Assembly: GCF_900111275.1 (NCBI RefSeq)
Contig: NZ_FOGR01000004.1
Span: 372,001 to 436,000 of the forward strand
DNA: 64,000 nucleotides
DNA from: Rhizobium sp. NFR03
GTDB lineage: Bacteria > Pseudomonadota > Alphaproteobacteria > Rhizobiales > Rhizobiaceae
Direction: 5' to 3'
Shown: positions 17,188 through 26,019 of the stretch, in pieces
Position numbering within the stretch: position 1 is the stretch's first letter
Layout of the letters: every line of letters starts with the position of its first letter
Notes under the pieces: generated by a model
Told to the model about the DNA's origin: nothing
Databases searched by the model: none
Seen by the model: only the letters and a program-made list of their open reading frames with translations
Position numbers and translations under genes: made by a program

Positions 17188-18243
17188 TCAGCGCCTTTGC
17201 TTCTCATCCTCGAGGCTGCGGGCCTCCAAAGAGTTCCGCCCCCCGCACGATTGTCGAACCACCAGCCTGCAAGGCAGTGTTCTTACGCCCGGCTCCACCA
17301 CCTGGCCTTCGGCAAGCGCCAGGATAGTCCGACCCGCCTGTCGGCCGAGTTCCTTCAACTCCATGTCGATCGACGTCAGCGGTGGGCGCATCTGGCCTGC
17401 GACAATCTCCCAATTGTCGAAGCCGATGACGGCCACGTCGTCGGGCACGCGCAATCCTCGCTCGCGCAGCGCATCTACCGTTCCCCGTGCGATCTGGTCA
17501 TTGCCGCAGAAGAGGGCATCGGGCTTCTCGCCTTCCGACGCCCAGATTTGCTCGACCGCGTCGCGACCCCAGGTTTCCGACCACTCCCCGAAAAGGGCGA
17601 CAGCATCCTCCCCCGCTACCGCGCGAAATGCGCCGCAGCGCTCGCGCACCGAAAAAAACGCTTCGGGACCGGTGACGTGTACGATCCTGCGCCGCCCGCT
17701 GGCTTGCAGCCATTCAATAGCCAGTCGAGCACCTTGTGCATCGTCCGACCGGAAGGACACGCTGTCGGGACCGCCCTCGGTAAAGGCATAGACAACCGGG
17801 ACAGGCACATTGGACAGGTCGATCGGCAGGCACCGGTCCACGCGCTTTCCAGTGGCAATGATGCCGTCAACCTGCTTGTCGAGCATGGCTTCGACATGAA
17901 CCTGTCCAAGCGCCGGATCGTCCTCGATGGCGCACAGAAAAACGGACACCCCACGATCCACAAGGGCTTCTGACACGCCTGCCATTACGGGAAGCGTAAA
18001 GCGTCCATAGGTATCATTCGTCAAAAGACCGATCGTGAAGCTGCGCTTGGACAGCAACCCCTGCGCCAGCGCGTTTGGCCGGAACCCGATCTCCCGAGCG
18101 ATCCGCTTTACGCGCTCGCGTGTCTCCTCCCCCATGCGTCCGGTATCATTCAGCGCCTTGGAGGCCGTGGAGATGCTCACACCTGCTATTGAAGCCAGAT
18201 CGTGGATCGTCTGCCGTTCTCGTTTCGCCTGAGGGCTCCTCAT
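17188..18243 (-). CDS. LacI family transcriptional regulator of the GH127/sugar operon
   Basis: 351 residues. The N-terminal helix-turn-helix is classical (TIHDLASIAGVSISTASKALNDTGRM), with the hinge helix at RPNALAQGL, and a periplasmic-binding-protein-like sensor domain follows. GGAGGAG lies five bases before the ATG. It is the first gene of the sugar operon (25 bases before the binding-protein gene), so it would regulate its own transcription together with the transporter. Two perfect 18-bp LacI-type palindromes stand directly upstream. The effector is probably the imported sugar. Confidence 0.92.
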   Translation of the reverse strand: MRSPQAKRERQTIHDLASIAGVSISTASKALNDTGRMGEETRERVKRIAREIGFRPNALAQGLLSKRSFTIGLLTNDTYGRFTLPVMAGVSEALVDRGVSVFLCAIEDDPALGQVHVEAMLDKQVDGIIATGKRVDRCLPIDLSNVPVPVVYAFTEGGPDSVSFRSDDAQGARLAIEWLQASGRRRIVHVTGPEAFFSVRERCGAFRAVAGEDAVALFGEWSETWGRDAVEQIWASEGEKPDALFCGNDQIARGTVDALRERGLRVPDDVAVIGFDNWEIVAGQMRPPLTSIDMELKELGRQAGRTILALAEGQVVEPGVRTLPCRLVVRQSCGGRNSLEARSLEDEKQRR

Positions 18244-18264
18244 CCATCTCCTCCATCTTGGAGA

Positions 18265-18282
18265 TGAGAAAAGCTTTTCTCA
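18265..18282. promoter_or_regulatory. LacI-type operator, proximal copy
   Basis: TGAGAAAAGCTTTTCTCA is an exact 18-bp palindrome 22 bases upstream of the lacI-type start codon. A TTGACT (-35-like, minus strand, 18290-18295) lies just upstream, so this copy would cover the -10 region of the operon promoter. Its centre is 32 bp, about three helical turns, from the second copy. Confidence 0.75.
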
Positions 18283-18296
18283 CAGCAATAGTCAAA

Positions 18297-18314
18297 TGAG
18301 AAAACGTTTTCTCA
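18297..18314. promoter_or_regulatory. LacI-type operator, distal copy
   Basis: TGAGAAAACGTTTTCTCA is an exact 18-bp palindrome with the central CG typical of LacI/GalR operators. It differs from the proximal copy only in the two central bases (AACGTT in place of AAGCTT). The helical phasing of the two sites would allow two dimers to sit on the same DNA face. Confidence 0.8.
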
Positions 18315-18365
18315 AACATTTTTCTAATTTTGCTGCCAAGGAGTGGAAGAGAGGAAGCTCGACTA

Positions 18366-19004
18366 TCAGGTAGCTGGCCGCAACCGTGCCTCGCGGCGCC
18401 TGAGCATGAGAATCGGCCTGTAGGCGCGATAGAGGATCATCGCAATTAAGAGACAGATGTAGATGACTTGCTCGACAGTTAGGATCTTCGTCGAAAGCGC
18501 GTAGTGCAGTGCTGCACAGGCGGCGATGACATAAATCAGGCGGTGGAGCCACACCCATTTCTTGCCCATGCTGCGGATGGAAAACCTGTTCGATGTCACC
18601 GCGAGCGCGATCAGCATAACGAGCCCGGCCATCCCGAACATAATGAAGGGCCGCTTCAGAATGTCGTCAAGAATGACGTCGAACATCAGCGCCTGGTCAA
18701 GAACCGCATAGACCAGGAAATGCATGGCAACATAATAAAAGCAGATGAGCCCCAGCGCCCGCCTGTATCGAAGGAGGTTCCATCCGAGGAGATCACGCAC
18801 CGGAGTTACCGCAAGGGTCAGGAGAAGAAAACGTATCGCCCACAAACCGAGGAAGAGCTCGAACGTCTTGACAGGATCAGCTCCCAGATTGCCTGTCGCG
18901 CCCAGATAGAAACAGTACGCGGCCGGTAACAGTCCGACCACGTAAAGGCCCCAGACGGAGGCTGGCTGAAAGCGCTTGGGAAGGCTGAGCGAAAGTCCGA
19001 CCAT
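18366..19004 (-). CDS. msrQ: MsrQ, heme-binding membrane subunit of the MsrPQ methionine sulfoxide reductase
   Basis: 212 residues with about six membrane spans and the YedZ/MsrQ pattern: LLRYRRALGLICFYYVAMHFLVY, RPFIMFGMAGLVMLIALAVTSNRFSIRSMGKKWVWLHRLIYV and LHYALSTK, whose histidines ligate heme. It passes electrons from the quinone or flavin pool to periplasmic MsrP for repair of oxidised methionine in envelope proteins. The ATG shares one base with the msrP stop (TGATG), so the two are translationally coupled; a longer open frame is an out-of-frame shadow. Confidence 0.93.
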   Translation of the reverse strand: MVGLSLSLPKRFQPASVWGLYVVGLLPAAYCFYLGATGNLGADPVKTFELFLGLWAIRFLLLTLAVTPVRDLLGWNLLRYRRALGLICFYYVAMHFLVYAVLDQALMFDVILDDILKRPFIMFGMAGLVMLIALAVTSNRFSIRSMGKKWVWLHRLIYVIAACAALHYALSTKILTVEQVIYICLLIAMILYRAYRPILMLRRREARLRPAT

Positions 19005-19951
19005 CAGAAATTCGCCTTGAGATCCATACCGGAATAGAGGCTGGCGACCTCGTCGGCGTAACCGTTGAAAGGCAGGGTGGGATGACGGCTTGAACTGAAA
19101 AAGCCTCCTTCGCCGATACGCCGCTCTGTCGCCTGGCTCCAGCGCGGGTGGTCCACGGCCGGATTGACGTTGGCATAGAAGCCGTATTCCCCGGAGTTCG
19201 CCGCCTGCCAGGTGTTCAGCGGCTGTTTGTCGCTCAACGTTATGCGGACGATCGACTTGATCCCCTTGAAGCCGTACTTCCATGGTACGACAAGCCGAAC
19301 CGGCGCACCATTTTGATTGGGCAGAGTCTCGCCATACAGGCCGACCGCCAGAAGCGTCAGCGGATTGCGTGCCTCGTCAAGCCTTAGACCTTCGACGTAA
19401 GGCCAGGGAAGCGACCCGAACGTCGCGTTCTGTCCCGGCATCTCGGTGGGCCGAACGACGGTTTCGAAAGCTACATATTTGGCGCTACCAAGCGGCTCGA
19501 CCGCATCGAGAACCTTCGAGAGCTGGAAGCCGTCCCATGGGATGACCATCGACCAAGCTTCCACGCAACGCATTCGATAGACGCGCTCCTCCGGCGGAAA
19601 CGCTTTTATCAGCGCATCGACATCGAACGTCTGCGGCTTCGCCACCATGCCGTCAACCTTGATCGTCCACGGTCTTGGCTTGAAATCCTTCGACAGCGCG
19701 GCCGGATCGGCTTTGTCCATACCGAATTCGTAGAAGTTGTTGTAGGTCGTGACGTCCTCGATGGGCGTCAGCTTCTCGTCGACGGTATAATTGCTCTTGG
19801 TCGCCGCCAGCCCTTCCGCCCAGGAACTGCTGCCGAACGCTGCGGACATGCCCGCTCCTCCGGCTCCTATGAGGAAAGCGCGGCGTCTCAAATAGGCTTG
19901 CTGTGGCGTGATTTCGGAGGACGCGATCTTCGGAGGACGATAGGCAGACAT
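19004..19951 (-). CDS. msrP: MsrP, periplasmic molybdopterin methionine sulfoxide reductase
   Basis: 315 residues. A Tat signal ([20 protein letters not shown]) sits at about residues 21-40, as expected for a cofactor-loaded enzyme. The molybdenum-ligating cysteine is in [18 protein letters not shown], and the conserved C-terminal [17 protein letters not shown] and [10 protein letters not shown] blocks are present. The ATG at 19951 has AAGGA eight bases upstream; an in-frame GTG at 19966 is less likely. It reduces protein-bound methionine sulfoxide in the periplasm using electrons from MsrQ, encoded directly downstream. Confidence 0.94.
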   Translation of the reverse strand: MSAYRPPKIASSEITPQQAYLRRRAFLIGAGGAGMSAAFGSSSWAEGLAATKSNYTVDEKLTPIEDVTTYNNFYEFGMDKADPAALSKDFKPRPWTIKVDGMVAKPQTFDVDALIKAFPPEERVYRMRCVEAWSMVIPWDGFQLSKVLDAVEPLGSAKYVAFETVVRPTEMPGQNATFGSLPWPYVEGLRLDEARNPLTLLAVGLYGETLPNQNGAPVRLVVPWKYGFKGIKSIVRITLSDKQPLNTWQAANSGEYGFYANVNPAVDHPRWSQATERRIGEGGFFSSSRHPTLPFNGYADEVASLYSGMDLKANF

Positions 19952-20251
19952 GGCAAGTTCCTTCACGCGATTTCATTGTGTCTCAAGAAGTACGCACAAG
20001 ATGCCTGTTTGGTTACACAGCCATCAAAACTTATTTCTGGCACGTAAATTTTGCAAAGAAAGGCCCAACACGAACACGTTAATAGCCAGAACGCCTCCGA
20101 TGGCGCTGGCTTAAGGCCATGCCCTGAAACATCGGCGGATGAATCTCGACATCGTTCTTATCTCCTCGGGCGGCCTGAAACATGTGCCCAGCACGGACGG
20201 AAGATCACAACGGTGAAGCCAGGCAGCCATGTTCTCTGGTAGGCATTGACG
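19952..20251. other. Intergenic region upstream of msrPQ
   Basis: 300 bases between msrP and the DUF2156 gene, both on the minus strand. I see no convincing gene, hairpin terminator or repeat. It presumably carries the msrPQ promoter. Confidence 0.5.
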
Positions 20252-21292
20252 CTACAAAGTCTTCAAAAGGCGCAGAAGCGCGAGGATTTCGAGCGGCGTT
20301 CTGCGCTTGAAGCCGATATAGGTCGCAATTTCCTCGCCATGAAAACGGCGCTTGAAGGCAGCCTGTCCTTGCAGGTTGAAGATCCGCGCGTTGATACGCC
20401 TGGAATGATAGGCCCGTACGAACAGGCTTCGCCAGAAGCGGCTTTCCAGAAAGCCGCTTTCGGTGATGGCCGCTAGCGGCGACAGCCCGAAGGTGACGAT
20501 CTCACGGCCCTCTGCGATAAAGCGATCCGTGGCAAACTTGGTGAGGCCGATCTCCGCATGGGGTGTCGTTCCCGCCAGCTTCCGCTTGAATGCAACGGTG
20601 TAGCCGATGGCGTGGCCTGCCCGGAAGATCGGATCGAAATCGAGGACAGCAACCGGATGGCCGGCGGGATCGATGATGAGGAACCGGCGCATATGCGGTG
20701 TAAGTTCCGCGCCGAAGGGACGGTTGAGGAAGCGCATCTCGCGACGGCTGACGATACGACCGCTGCGCCAGTTCGAGGAGATCTCACGCACCTTCTGTGC
20801 GTCAGCGAGGCTACCGTCGCATTCGATCAGCCGGTAATTCTTTTTAAGGAGCCAGCGCTCGGAATAGCGGACCGTCTCGTTCCGCTTGCCGGCGAAGGAA
20901 TGCGTGTCCAGCGACAGCCGGGTATCGACGCCCATATGGTTGATGCGATAGCCGAGGGTTTCGAGGACGGCAGCGGTCTCGCGCGAAATCTGTACGAAGC
21001 AGGGAGCGTGGGCGGCTGCGACGAAACGCCTGATATACTCAGCCCGATGCGCAGGATCTGCCACCGGATCGCCGAGCACGAAGGTGTGCCCCATCTTGGT
21101 TGCATAGGCGATATAGCCGTTCGCGTCACCGAAGTACTGCAGATCGGGCTGGGCGTAGGTCGAATAGGCGAGCGAGAAATCGCCATACTGCTGAAGGAGG
21201 TCAAAACGCGCCTGCGCATCGAGGCCGGCAGCGGACAGCCTTGGAAGGCGCGCGTCGAAGATCGCGTCCATCCTCTTACGTAGGCTTGGCAT
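20252..21292 (-). CDS. DUF2156 protein (LPG-synthase/MprF C-terminal-like, GNAT fold)
   Basis: 346 residues with no membrane spans. The pattern is that of the DUF2156 domain: QYGDFSLAYSTYAQPDLQYFG and GDPVADPAHRAEYIRRFVAAAH in the first half, then NWRSGRIVSRREMRFLNRPF and GHAIGYTVAFKRKLAGTTPHAEIGLTKFA in the second. The domain is the soluble aminoacyl-lipid synthase part of MprF/LpiA, which loads an amino acid from tRNA onto a lipid. Stand-alone copies lack the flippase. GGAG lies ten bases before the ATG. It is divergent from a flavin monooxygenase gene; acylation or aminoacylation of an unidentified acceptor is likely but not proven. Confidence 0.82.
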   Translation of the reverse strand: MPSLRKRMDAIFDARLPRLSAAGLDAQARFDLLQQYGDFSLAYSTYAQPDLQYFGDANGYIAYATKMGHTFVLGDPVADPAHRAEYIRRFVAAAHAPCFVQISRETAAVLETLGYRINHMGVDTRLSLDTHSFAGKRNETVRYSERWLLKKNYRLIECDGSLADAQKVREISSNWRSGRIVSRREMRFLNRPFGAELTPHMRRFLIIDPAGHPVAVLDFDPIFRAGHAIGYTVAFKRKLAGTTPHAEIGLTKFATDRFIAEGREIVTFGLSPLAAITESGFLESRFWRSLFVRAYHSRRINARIFNLQGQAAFKRRFHGEEIATYIGFKRRTPLEILALLRLLKTL

Positions 21293-21442
21293 TTATATTG
21301 GCTCCGGAGAAGCGATCGGGCTGGTGGAAATGTCGTCAGGGAGTCAGAAAAACTGCACTTACGTAACCGCGATGGACATTGCCATCTTGTCGCCGCCGCG
21401 CACAGTCCCTAGGCTGCGGAAAGCGTTGGAAAGAAGCGTGTT

Positions 21443-22531
21443 TTGACAACAGATGTCCATGATGTGGTGATTATCGGCGCGGGGTTGGCAGGCCTGACAG
21501 CCGCATACGTTCTGCGACAGCATGGGATTACGCCCATCCTCCTTGAGCAGGAGCCCGATATCGGCGGTTCCTGGCAACGGCGTCACCCGCAATTGACGCT
21601 GAATACCCATCGCGACCTCTCAACCCTTCCAGGAGCTCGCTACCCTAAGGGAACCGGTTCCTTTCCAAAGCGCGATGCCGTCGTGCGCCATCTGCAGACA
21701 TTCGCGCGGGAGCATACATTCGACATTCGGCACGGCGTCACGGTTTCCTCCGTTACGCGGAAAGATGAGAGTTCGTTCCGGATCGTTTCCGATGCTGGCG
21801 AATTTTACGCGGCGCATGTCATCATGGCCGTCGGCCGTGATACGGAGAAGCGACTTCCCAGATGGGATGGGCTGGAGGACTACGGCGGCGACGTTCGACA
21901 TGCCGCTGATTTCGGCGATGCAAAGACCTATGCCGGACGGTCCATCCTCGTCGTGGGCGGCGGAAACTCCGGCTTCGACGTCTGCAACCATCTCAGTGGC
22001 GTAAAGACCGGCCCGGTCTGGTTCTCGGTTCGGCGCGGTCCTTCCGTCTTGCCGAAGAGACTTTTCCGCTTCGCCGTTCATCGCCTGTCTCCCGCCATGC
22101 AGACCCTTCCCGTTCCGCTTGTCGATCGCGTGATCGCGGCGACCCAGTATCTCGCATTCGGCAACCTCGTGCGGCTTGGCTTTCCCCGCAGCATACATGA
22201 TGCCGCCACACGGCTCGTGACTGACAAGATCGCCATTCCGGTCGATGACGGAACGATAGCCGCCATCAGGCGTGGACAGATTTCCGTGGTCGCCGGTGTG
22301 CGCTCTTTCGAACCCGATGCCGTTATTCTCGAAGATGGCAGCCGTCTGGTGCCGGACATGGTGATTGTTGCCACGGGCTACGGTACCCGCAGTCTGGCGG
22401 ACGCGCCTGTTGGCAGCAATCCGGGTCTCTGGCACATCGGCCTGACACCGAGTTTCACATCCTATTTTCACAAAACATACCGCGAGGCGACCGACATCGC
22501 TCAAGCTGTTTCTGCGTCTCTGCGCAGATGA
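21443..22531 (+). CDS. FAD-dependent NAD(P)-binding monooxygenase (CzcO/FMO-like)
   Basis: 362 residues from a TTG start. The FAD-binding dinucleotide fold is at the N-terminus (VVIIGAGLAGLTAAYVL), followed by GGSWQRRHPQLTLNTHRDLSTLPG, which resembles the Baeyer-Villiger/flavin-containing monooxygenase signature region. A second nucleotide-binding fold (ILVVGGGNSGFDVCNHL, about residues 170-186) and the late motif MVIVATGYGTR complete the family picture. Flavin monooxygenases of this size oxygenate N, S or carbonyl groups. It is divergently transcribed from the DUF2156 gene, and a GntR relic overlaps its 3' flank. The substrate is unknown. Confidence 0.88.
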   Translation: MTTDVHDVVIIGAGLAGLTAAYVLRQHGITPILLEQEPDIGGSWQRRHPQLTLNTHRDLSTLPGARYPKGTGSFPKRDAVVRHLQTFAREHTFDIRHGVTVSSVTRKDESSFRIVSDAGEFYAAHVIMAVGRDTEKRLPRWDGLEDYGGDVRHAADFGDAKTYAGRSILVVGGGNSGFDVCNHLSGVKTGPVWFSVRRGPSVLPKRLFRFAVHRLSPAMQTLPVPLVDRVIAATQYLAFGNLVRLGFPRSIHDAATRLVTDKIAIPVDDGTIAAIRRGQISVVAGVRSFEPDAVILEDGSRLVPDMVIVATGYGTRSLADAPVGSNPGLWHIGLTPSFTSYFHKTYREATDIAQAVSASLRR

Positions 22532-22552
22532 CCGTTTCACACGCAAGCATGG

Positions 22553-22850
22553 CCTTGCGACCATTTCCTCTTCGTGACGCTGCCGCTTTTGGAGAACCTC
22601 CTGTGCCGCCGAGACAAGATGGCGACGGAGCGCACTTTCGCGCCCTTGCCATTCTGGTCGAGGGATAGCGTCGGCAATCTCCTGGTGTTCGTGACAGGAC
22701 CGCTTGAGACGGCCGGTATCCTTCAGCTGGAACTTGCGGAAGGACGCGAGCTTGAGGCGCAGCGTCTCTGCGCCAGGGCGCGTAGGATAAAGCGGCGCTG
22801 GCGGCGGAGATCCTCAATCAGGTCGATAGGCGGCGTGACGGACGTTTTCG
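22553..22850 (-). pseudogene. Relic of a GntR/FCD-type regulator (C-terminal part)
   Basis: On the minus strand, two protein-like segments lie in different frames. One reads IDLIEDLRRQRRFILRALAQ. After a shift it continues as LRLKLASFRKFQLKDTGRL, then HEHQEIADAI and ESALRRHLVSAAQEVLQ. The second is a good match to the end of a FadR-type FCD domain, where an E-H-x-x-I-x-x-A-I helix is followed by A-x-x-x-x-x-x-H-L. There is no start codon, no helix-turn-helix and no in-frame stop at the expected place, so this is a decayed 3' end of a regulator gene. Confidence 0.6.
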
Positions 22851-22913
22851 CGTGTCGGAATGACGTCGCTTAACGCCTGCACGTCGCCACGGCATCTGCC
22901 ATGACTCGATGTC

Positions 22914-24152
22914 TCAGTAGAGCAATCGCGTTCTGATCGTTCCGGGTATCTCACGTAGCACCTGAAGGATTTCGTCGGCTTCCTGATTTACGCTCTCGAC
23001 TTCGATGACCACGTACCCCGTATCGCCGTGGGTTTGCAGGAACTCGGCGATGATGTTCACCCCGCGCGACGAGAAGATCTCGTTCAACCGGTTGAGCATG
23101 CCGGGGCGGTTTTCGTGGACGTGGATGAAGCGCGTCCCGTTCGGGCGCTCGGGCAACTGGACCTGCGGAAAGTTGACGGCGCCCATCGTGGAGCCGATGT
23201 CGGAATATTCAACCAGCTTTCTGGCGACTTCCCCGCCGATACGCTCCTGGGCCTCTTCGGTCGAGCCGCCGACATGCGGCGTGAGAATGACATTATCCAG
23301 GCCCTGCAGCGGGCTTTCGAAACGCTCGTTGTTGGATGCCGGCTCCTTGGGAAACACATCGACCGCAGCGCCTGCCAGATGGCCTTCCTTCAGGACTTTC
23401 GCGAGAGCCTCCAGATCGACCACTGTGCCGCGGGAGTTGTTGATGAAGATGGCTCCCTTCTTCATGCGTCGCAGCTCGGCTTCGGTGATCATGTTGTGCG
23501 TCGAGGCTGTTTCCGGGACGTGCATCGTCACGTAGTCGGATATCTCGAGAAGCTCGCCAAGCGACGCCATCGACTCGGAGTTCCCGCGGCGCAGCCTGTC
23601 GGAAAGATCGAAATAGCGGACAACCATCCCCATGCTTTCGGCGAGTGCACTCAGCTGCGAACCGATATTGCCGTAGCCGACGATGCCGAGGGTTTTCCCG
23701 CGAACCTCGTGGCTGCCGACAGCGGATTTTTCCCATCCGCCCTGATGCGCGGACGTCGAACGCGGAAAGACCTGCCGCGTCAGCATGATGATCTCGCCGA
23801 TCACAAGTTCGGCTACAGAGCGTGTGTTCGAATAAGGCGCGTTGAAGACCGGAATTCCGCGGTGACGCGCCGCGTCCAGATCGACCTGATTGGTGCCGAC
23901 GGAAAAACAACCGACGGCAATGAGCTTCCTGGCGGAGTCGAAGATCTCTTCCGTGAGCTGCGTCCGAGACCGGATGCCGATGATATGGGCATCGGCGATA
24001 TGAGCTTTGAGGTCCTTGTCATCGAGCGCTTTGGGCAGATGCACAAGGTTGGTGTATCCACACGACGTGAAATAATCCACGGCGCTCTGGCTGATGCCTT
24101 CAAGCAGGAGAACGGAGATTCGGTCGCGTGCGAGAGAGAGCTGGAGAGGCAT
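22914..24152 (-). CDS. serA: D-3-phosphoglycerate dehydrogenase with ACT domain
   Basis: 412 residues, the size of E. coli SerA (410). It has the NAD-binding motif VGYGNIGSQLSALAESMGM, catalytic Arg in NNSRGTVVD, Glu in FPKEP and His in TPHVGGSTEEAQ, and a C-terminal ACT domain (about residues 340-412, starting VHENRPGMLNRLNEIF) that binds L-serine for feedback inhibition. It oxidises 3-phosphoglycerate as the first step of serine synthesis. AAGG stands eight bases before the ATG. Rhizobia commonly also have a longer SerA; this short E. coli-type form may be a second copy. Confidence 0.93.
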   Translation of the reverse strand: MPLQLSLARDRISVLLLEGISQSAVDYFTSCGYTNLVHLPKALDDKDLKAHIADAHIIGIRSRTQLTEEIFDSARKLIAVGCFSVGTNQVDLDAARHRGIPVFNAPYSNTRSVAELVIGEIIMLTRQVFPRSTSAHQGGWEKSAVGSHEVRGKTLGIVGYGNIGSQLSALAESMGMVVRYFDLSDRLRRGNSESMASLGELLEISDYVTMHVPETASTHNMITEAELRRMKKGAIFINNSRGTVVDLEALAKVLKEGHLAGAAVDVFPKEPASNNERFESPLQGLDNVILTPHVGGSTEEAQERIGGEVARKLVEYSDIGSTMGAVNFPQVQLPERPNGTRFIHVHENRPGMLNRLNEIFSSRGVNIIAEFLQTHGDTGYVVIEVESVNQEADEILQVLREIPGTIRTRLLY

Positions 24153-24289
24153 GGGTAGACCTTCATTTTCCGGTATCGAAGAGGTGATGTCTTTTGCCGG
24201 CCATGACGGCCCGCTTCAATGGTTCTTTGCGACCATACAACAGAAACTACAAGCAACCATAAGCTGCTCATGCGAACGTTGTGATAGGG

Positions 24290-24314
24290 AAAAGCCGATG
24301 CTGATGCTCGGCTT
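24290..24314 (-). terminator. Probable Rho-independent terminator
   Basis: A seven-base-pair perfect stem (AAGCCGA at 24292-24298 with TCGGCTT at 24308-24314, nine-base loop) followed on the minus strand by TTTTCCC. It lies about 110 bases after the stop of the serine hydrolase gene and upstream of serA, which is read in the same direction. Confidence 0.5.
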
Positions 24315-24425
24315 CTCTCACGTCACAAAAGGGAATGATGGCATGGATGCGAACGTTGCATCCTCATCGACACGCTCGGACCGATGAGCGGCGGTGACTC
24401 GTTCACTTCTGGTAGGCAGCCAGGC

Positions 24426-25688
24426 TCAGTCCAGTGCAGCGGCGACGGCGTCGAAGACGACCATCGGGTCAATCGGCTCCTTGCCGGTCGGCTTGGGCTG
24501 GGCACCGAAGGTCACGATCACGACGTTCTTGGCCGGGTTGATGTAGATGTTTTGCCCTTGGATGCCGATCGCCGCATAGGCGCCGTCCGCGATCGAGGGC
24601 ATCGTCCAGCCGGTCCACCACATGTAGCCGTAATCCAGCTTCGAGCCGTCCTTAAGCTTGGTCGGCAGCGAAGCCTCTTTCGTCCAGCCGTCTGGCAGTA
24701 TCGAAGTGCCGCCGATCTTGCCTTCGTTCAGGAAGAACAGGCCGAAGCGGCCGTAGTCGCGCAAGGTGGCGCTTATGCCGCTTCCACCGATTTCATGCCC
24801 GTCCGGGGAATCGAGCCACCAGTTGGCATCGGCCTCCATGCCGAAGGGTACCCAGATCTTTTCCGACAGGTAGTCGGCCAGCGGCTTCTTAATCGCCCCG
24901 CGCACAATTTCGCCCAGCACCTGAGTCTCCCCGGTGCTGTAATTGTTCACCGTGCCGGGCTCGGCAGCGCGCGGCAGGCTGGCCATCAGCTTCATCGCCG
25001 AGCCGGGCACCTGCGAGATTTGAGACTTCAGGAGCGCCCGTCGGTCGGAGTCGGGGTCGGTATACGTCTCGTTCCAGCGGACACCTGAGGACATCATCAG
25101 CACGTCACGTACGCTCGTGCCGTCATACGCGCTGCCCTTCAGCGCAGGCACATAATCGGCGACGGAGGCATCGAGACCGGCCAGCAGGCCTTCTTTCATG
25201 GCAATGGCGGCAAGTGTTGAGGTGATCGATTTTGCCACCGACATCGACATCCAGCGCGTCTTTTCAGTGTTGCCGCGCTGGTAGGTCTCATAGGCAATTT
25301 TGCCGTCCTTCAGCACGAGAAGTGCGGTGATGCTGTCGAGCGCTATGAAGTCGTAGAGATCGTTTTTCTTTCCTTCGATCTCGAAGGTGACGTTGCCGAG
25401 TGGCTTGTCGGACTTTGGCAGCGGCAGCACGGTACCGCCAGCCCTGATCGCCCGGGTCGGAAACAGCCGATCGATGTTCCGGAACGTCGCGACTGCATCA
25501 TCGGGCAACAGTGTCCCGTCATATATGTCTTCGACCGTGCCGATCTTCTCGCCGGCGTGGACATAGTCTAAATCTGCGGCGGAAGCCGGCGTAAGGCTCG
25601 CCAGCGCCGTAACTGCGACGAACCATCCCCTCAGAAGGTGGGATCTTCGAGGGAAAGCGAAATTGCTGAAGGGAGCCGACATGAACAT
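24426..25688 (-). CDS. Secreted serine hydrolase, class C beta-lactamase / 6-aminohexanoate-dimer hydrolase-like
   Basis: 420 residues with a signal peptide (cleavage near ASA-ADLDY). The penicillin-binding fold nucleophile is the Ser of MSVAKSITS (S-x-x-K), the second motif is Y-S-T in NNYSTGETQVLG, and YGYMWWTGW stands near the expected third motif. SVRDVLMMSSGVRWNE is typical of the NylB-like/beta-lactamase-related group. Such proteins are esterases or amidases acting in the periplasm rather than true beta-lactamases. AGGA is nine bases before the ATG. It is a single-gene unit followed by a terminator; the substrate is unknown. Confidence 0.85.
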   Translation of the reverse strand: MFMSAPFSNFAFPRRSHLLRGWFVAVTALASLTPASAADLDYVHAGEKIGTVEDIYDGTLLPDDAVATFRNIDRLFPTRAIRAGGTVLPLPKSDKPLGNVTFEIEGKKNDLYDFIALDSITALLVLKDGKIAYETYQRGNTEKTRWMSMSVAKSITSTLAAIAMKEGLLAGLDASVADYVPALKGSAYDGTSVRDVLMMSSGVRWNETYTDPDSDRRALLKSQISQVPGSAMKLMASLPRAAEPGTVNNYSTGETQVLGEIVRGAIKKPLADYLSEKIWVPFGMEADANWWLDSPDGHEIGGSGISATLRDYGRFGLFFLNEGKIGGTSILPDGWTKEASLPTKLKDGSKLDYGYMWWTGWTMPSIADGAYAAIGIQGQNIYINPAKNVVIVTFGAQPKPTGKEPIDPMVVFDAVAAALD

Positions 25689-25779
25689 GATCTAGTTTCC
25701 TCGTTGCAGGCGGCATAGTGCTTGTCGTGAAGGATAGGGCAAGCGACGATTGAAGATTTTGCGGGTACCGGAAGCATGA

Positions 25780-26019
25780 GTGCGTGTCGGACCCGGCGAA
25801 TTTTATCCGCTCGCAGCGTATCTGTTCGGTATGTTAGCGCTTGTGATTTTCATCGTATACGTCGACCTGTTTAGCCATCGCGTAAGCCCAGACGATTGGG
25901 GGAAAGACGACGGTGCGCCGTCCTTCAAAGCGGTTGCACGCTACCAGCTCGAGAGCCACCTTCTGCAATCCGGTAGCACGTTTTGCGTCGTCCCTGCTGG
26001 AACGCTTGCCCTTAGTTGA
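25780..26019 (+). CDS. Possible small membrane protein (79 aa)
   Basis: A GTG at 25780 with GGAAG five bases upstream opens a 79-codon frame. The product has one convincing membrane span (AAYLFGMLALVIFIVYVDLF, residues about 12-31) and a polar C-terminal half. Its 3' end overlaps the convergent phosphoesterase gene by eight bases. No family is recognised and the start is weak. The main alternative is a non-coding intergenic stretch of about 320 bases. Confidence 0.35.
   Translation: MRVGPGEFYPLAAYLFGMLALVIFIVYVDLFSHRVSPDDWGKDDGAPSFKAVARYQLESHLLQSGSTFCVVPAGTLALS

Noticed and set aside
22455-22817. 120-codon minus-strand ORF near the monooxygenase gene
   Set aside because: Out of frame with the GntR-like segments, Arg/Pro/Ser-rich, and overlapping the monooxygenase 3' end.
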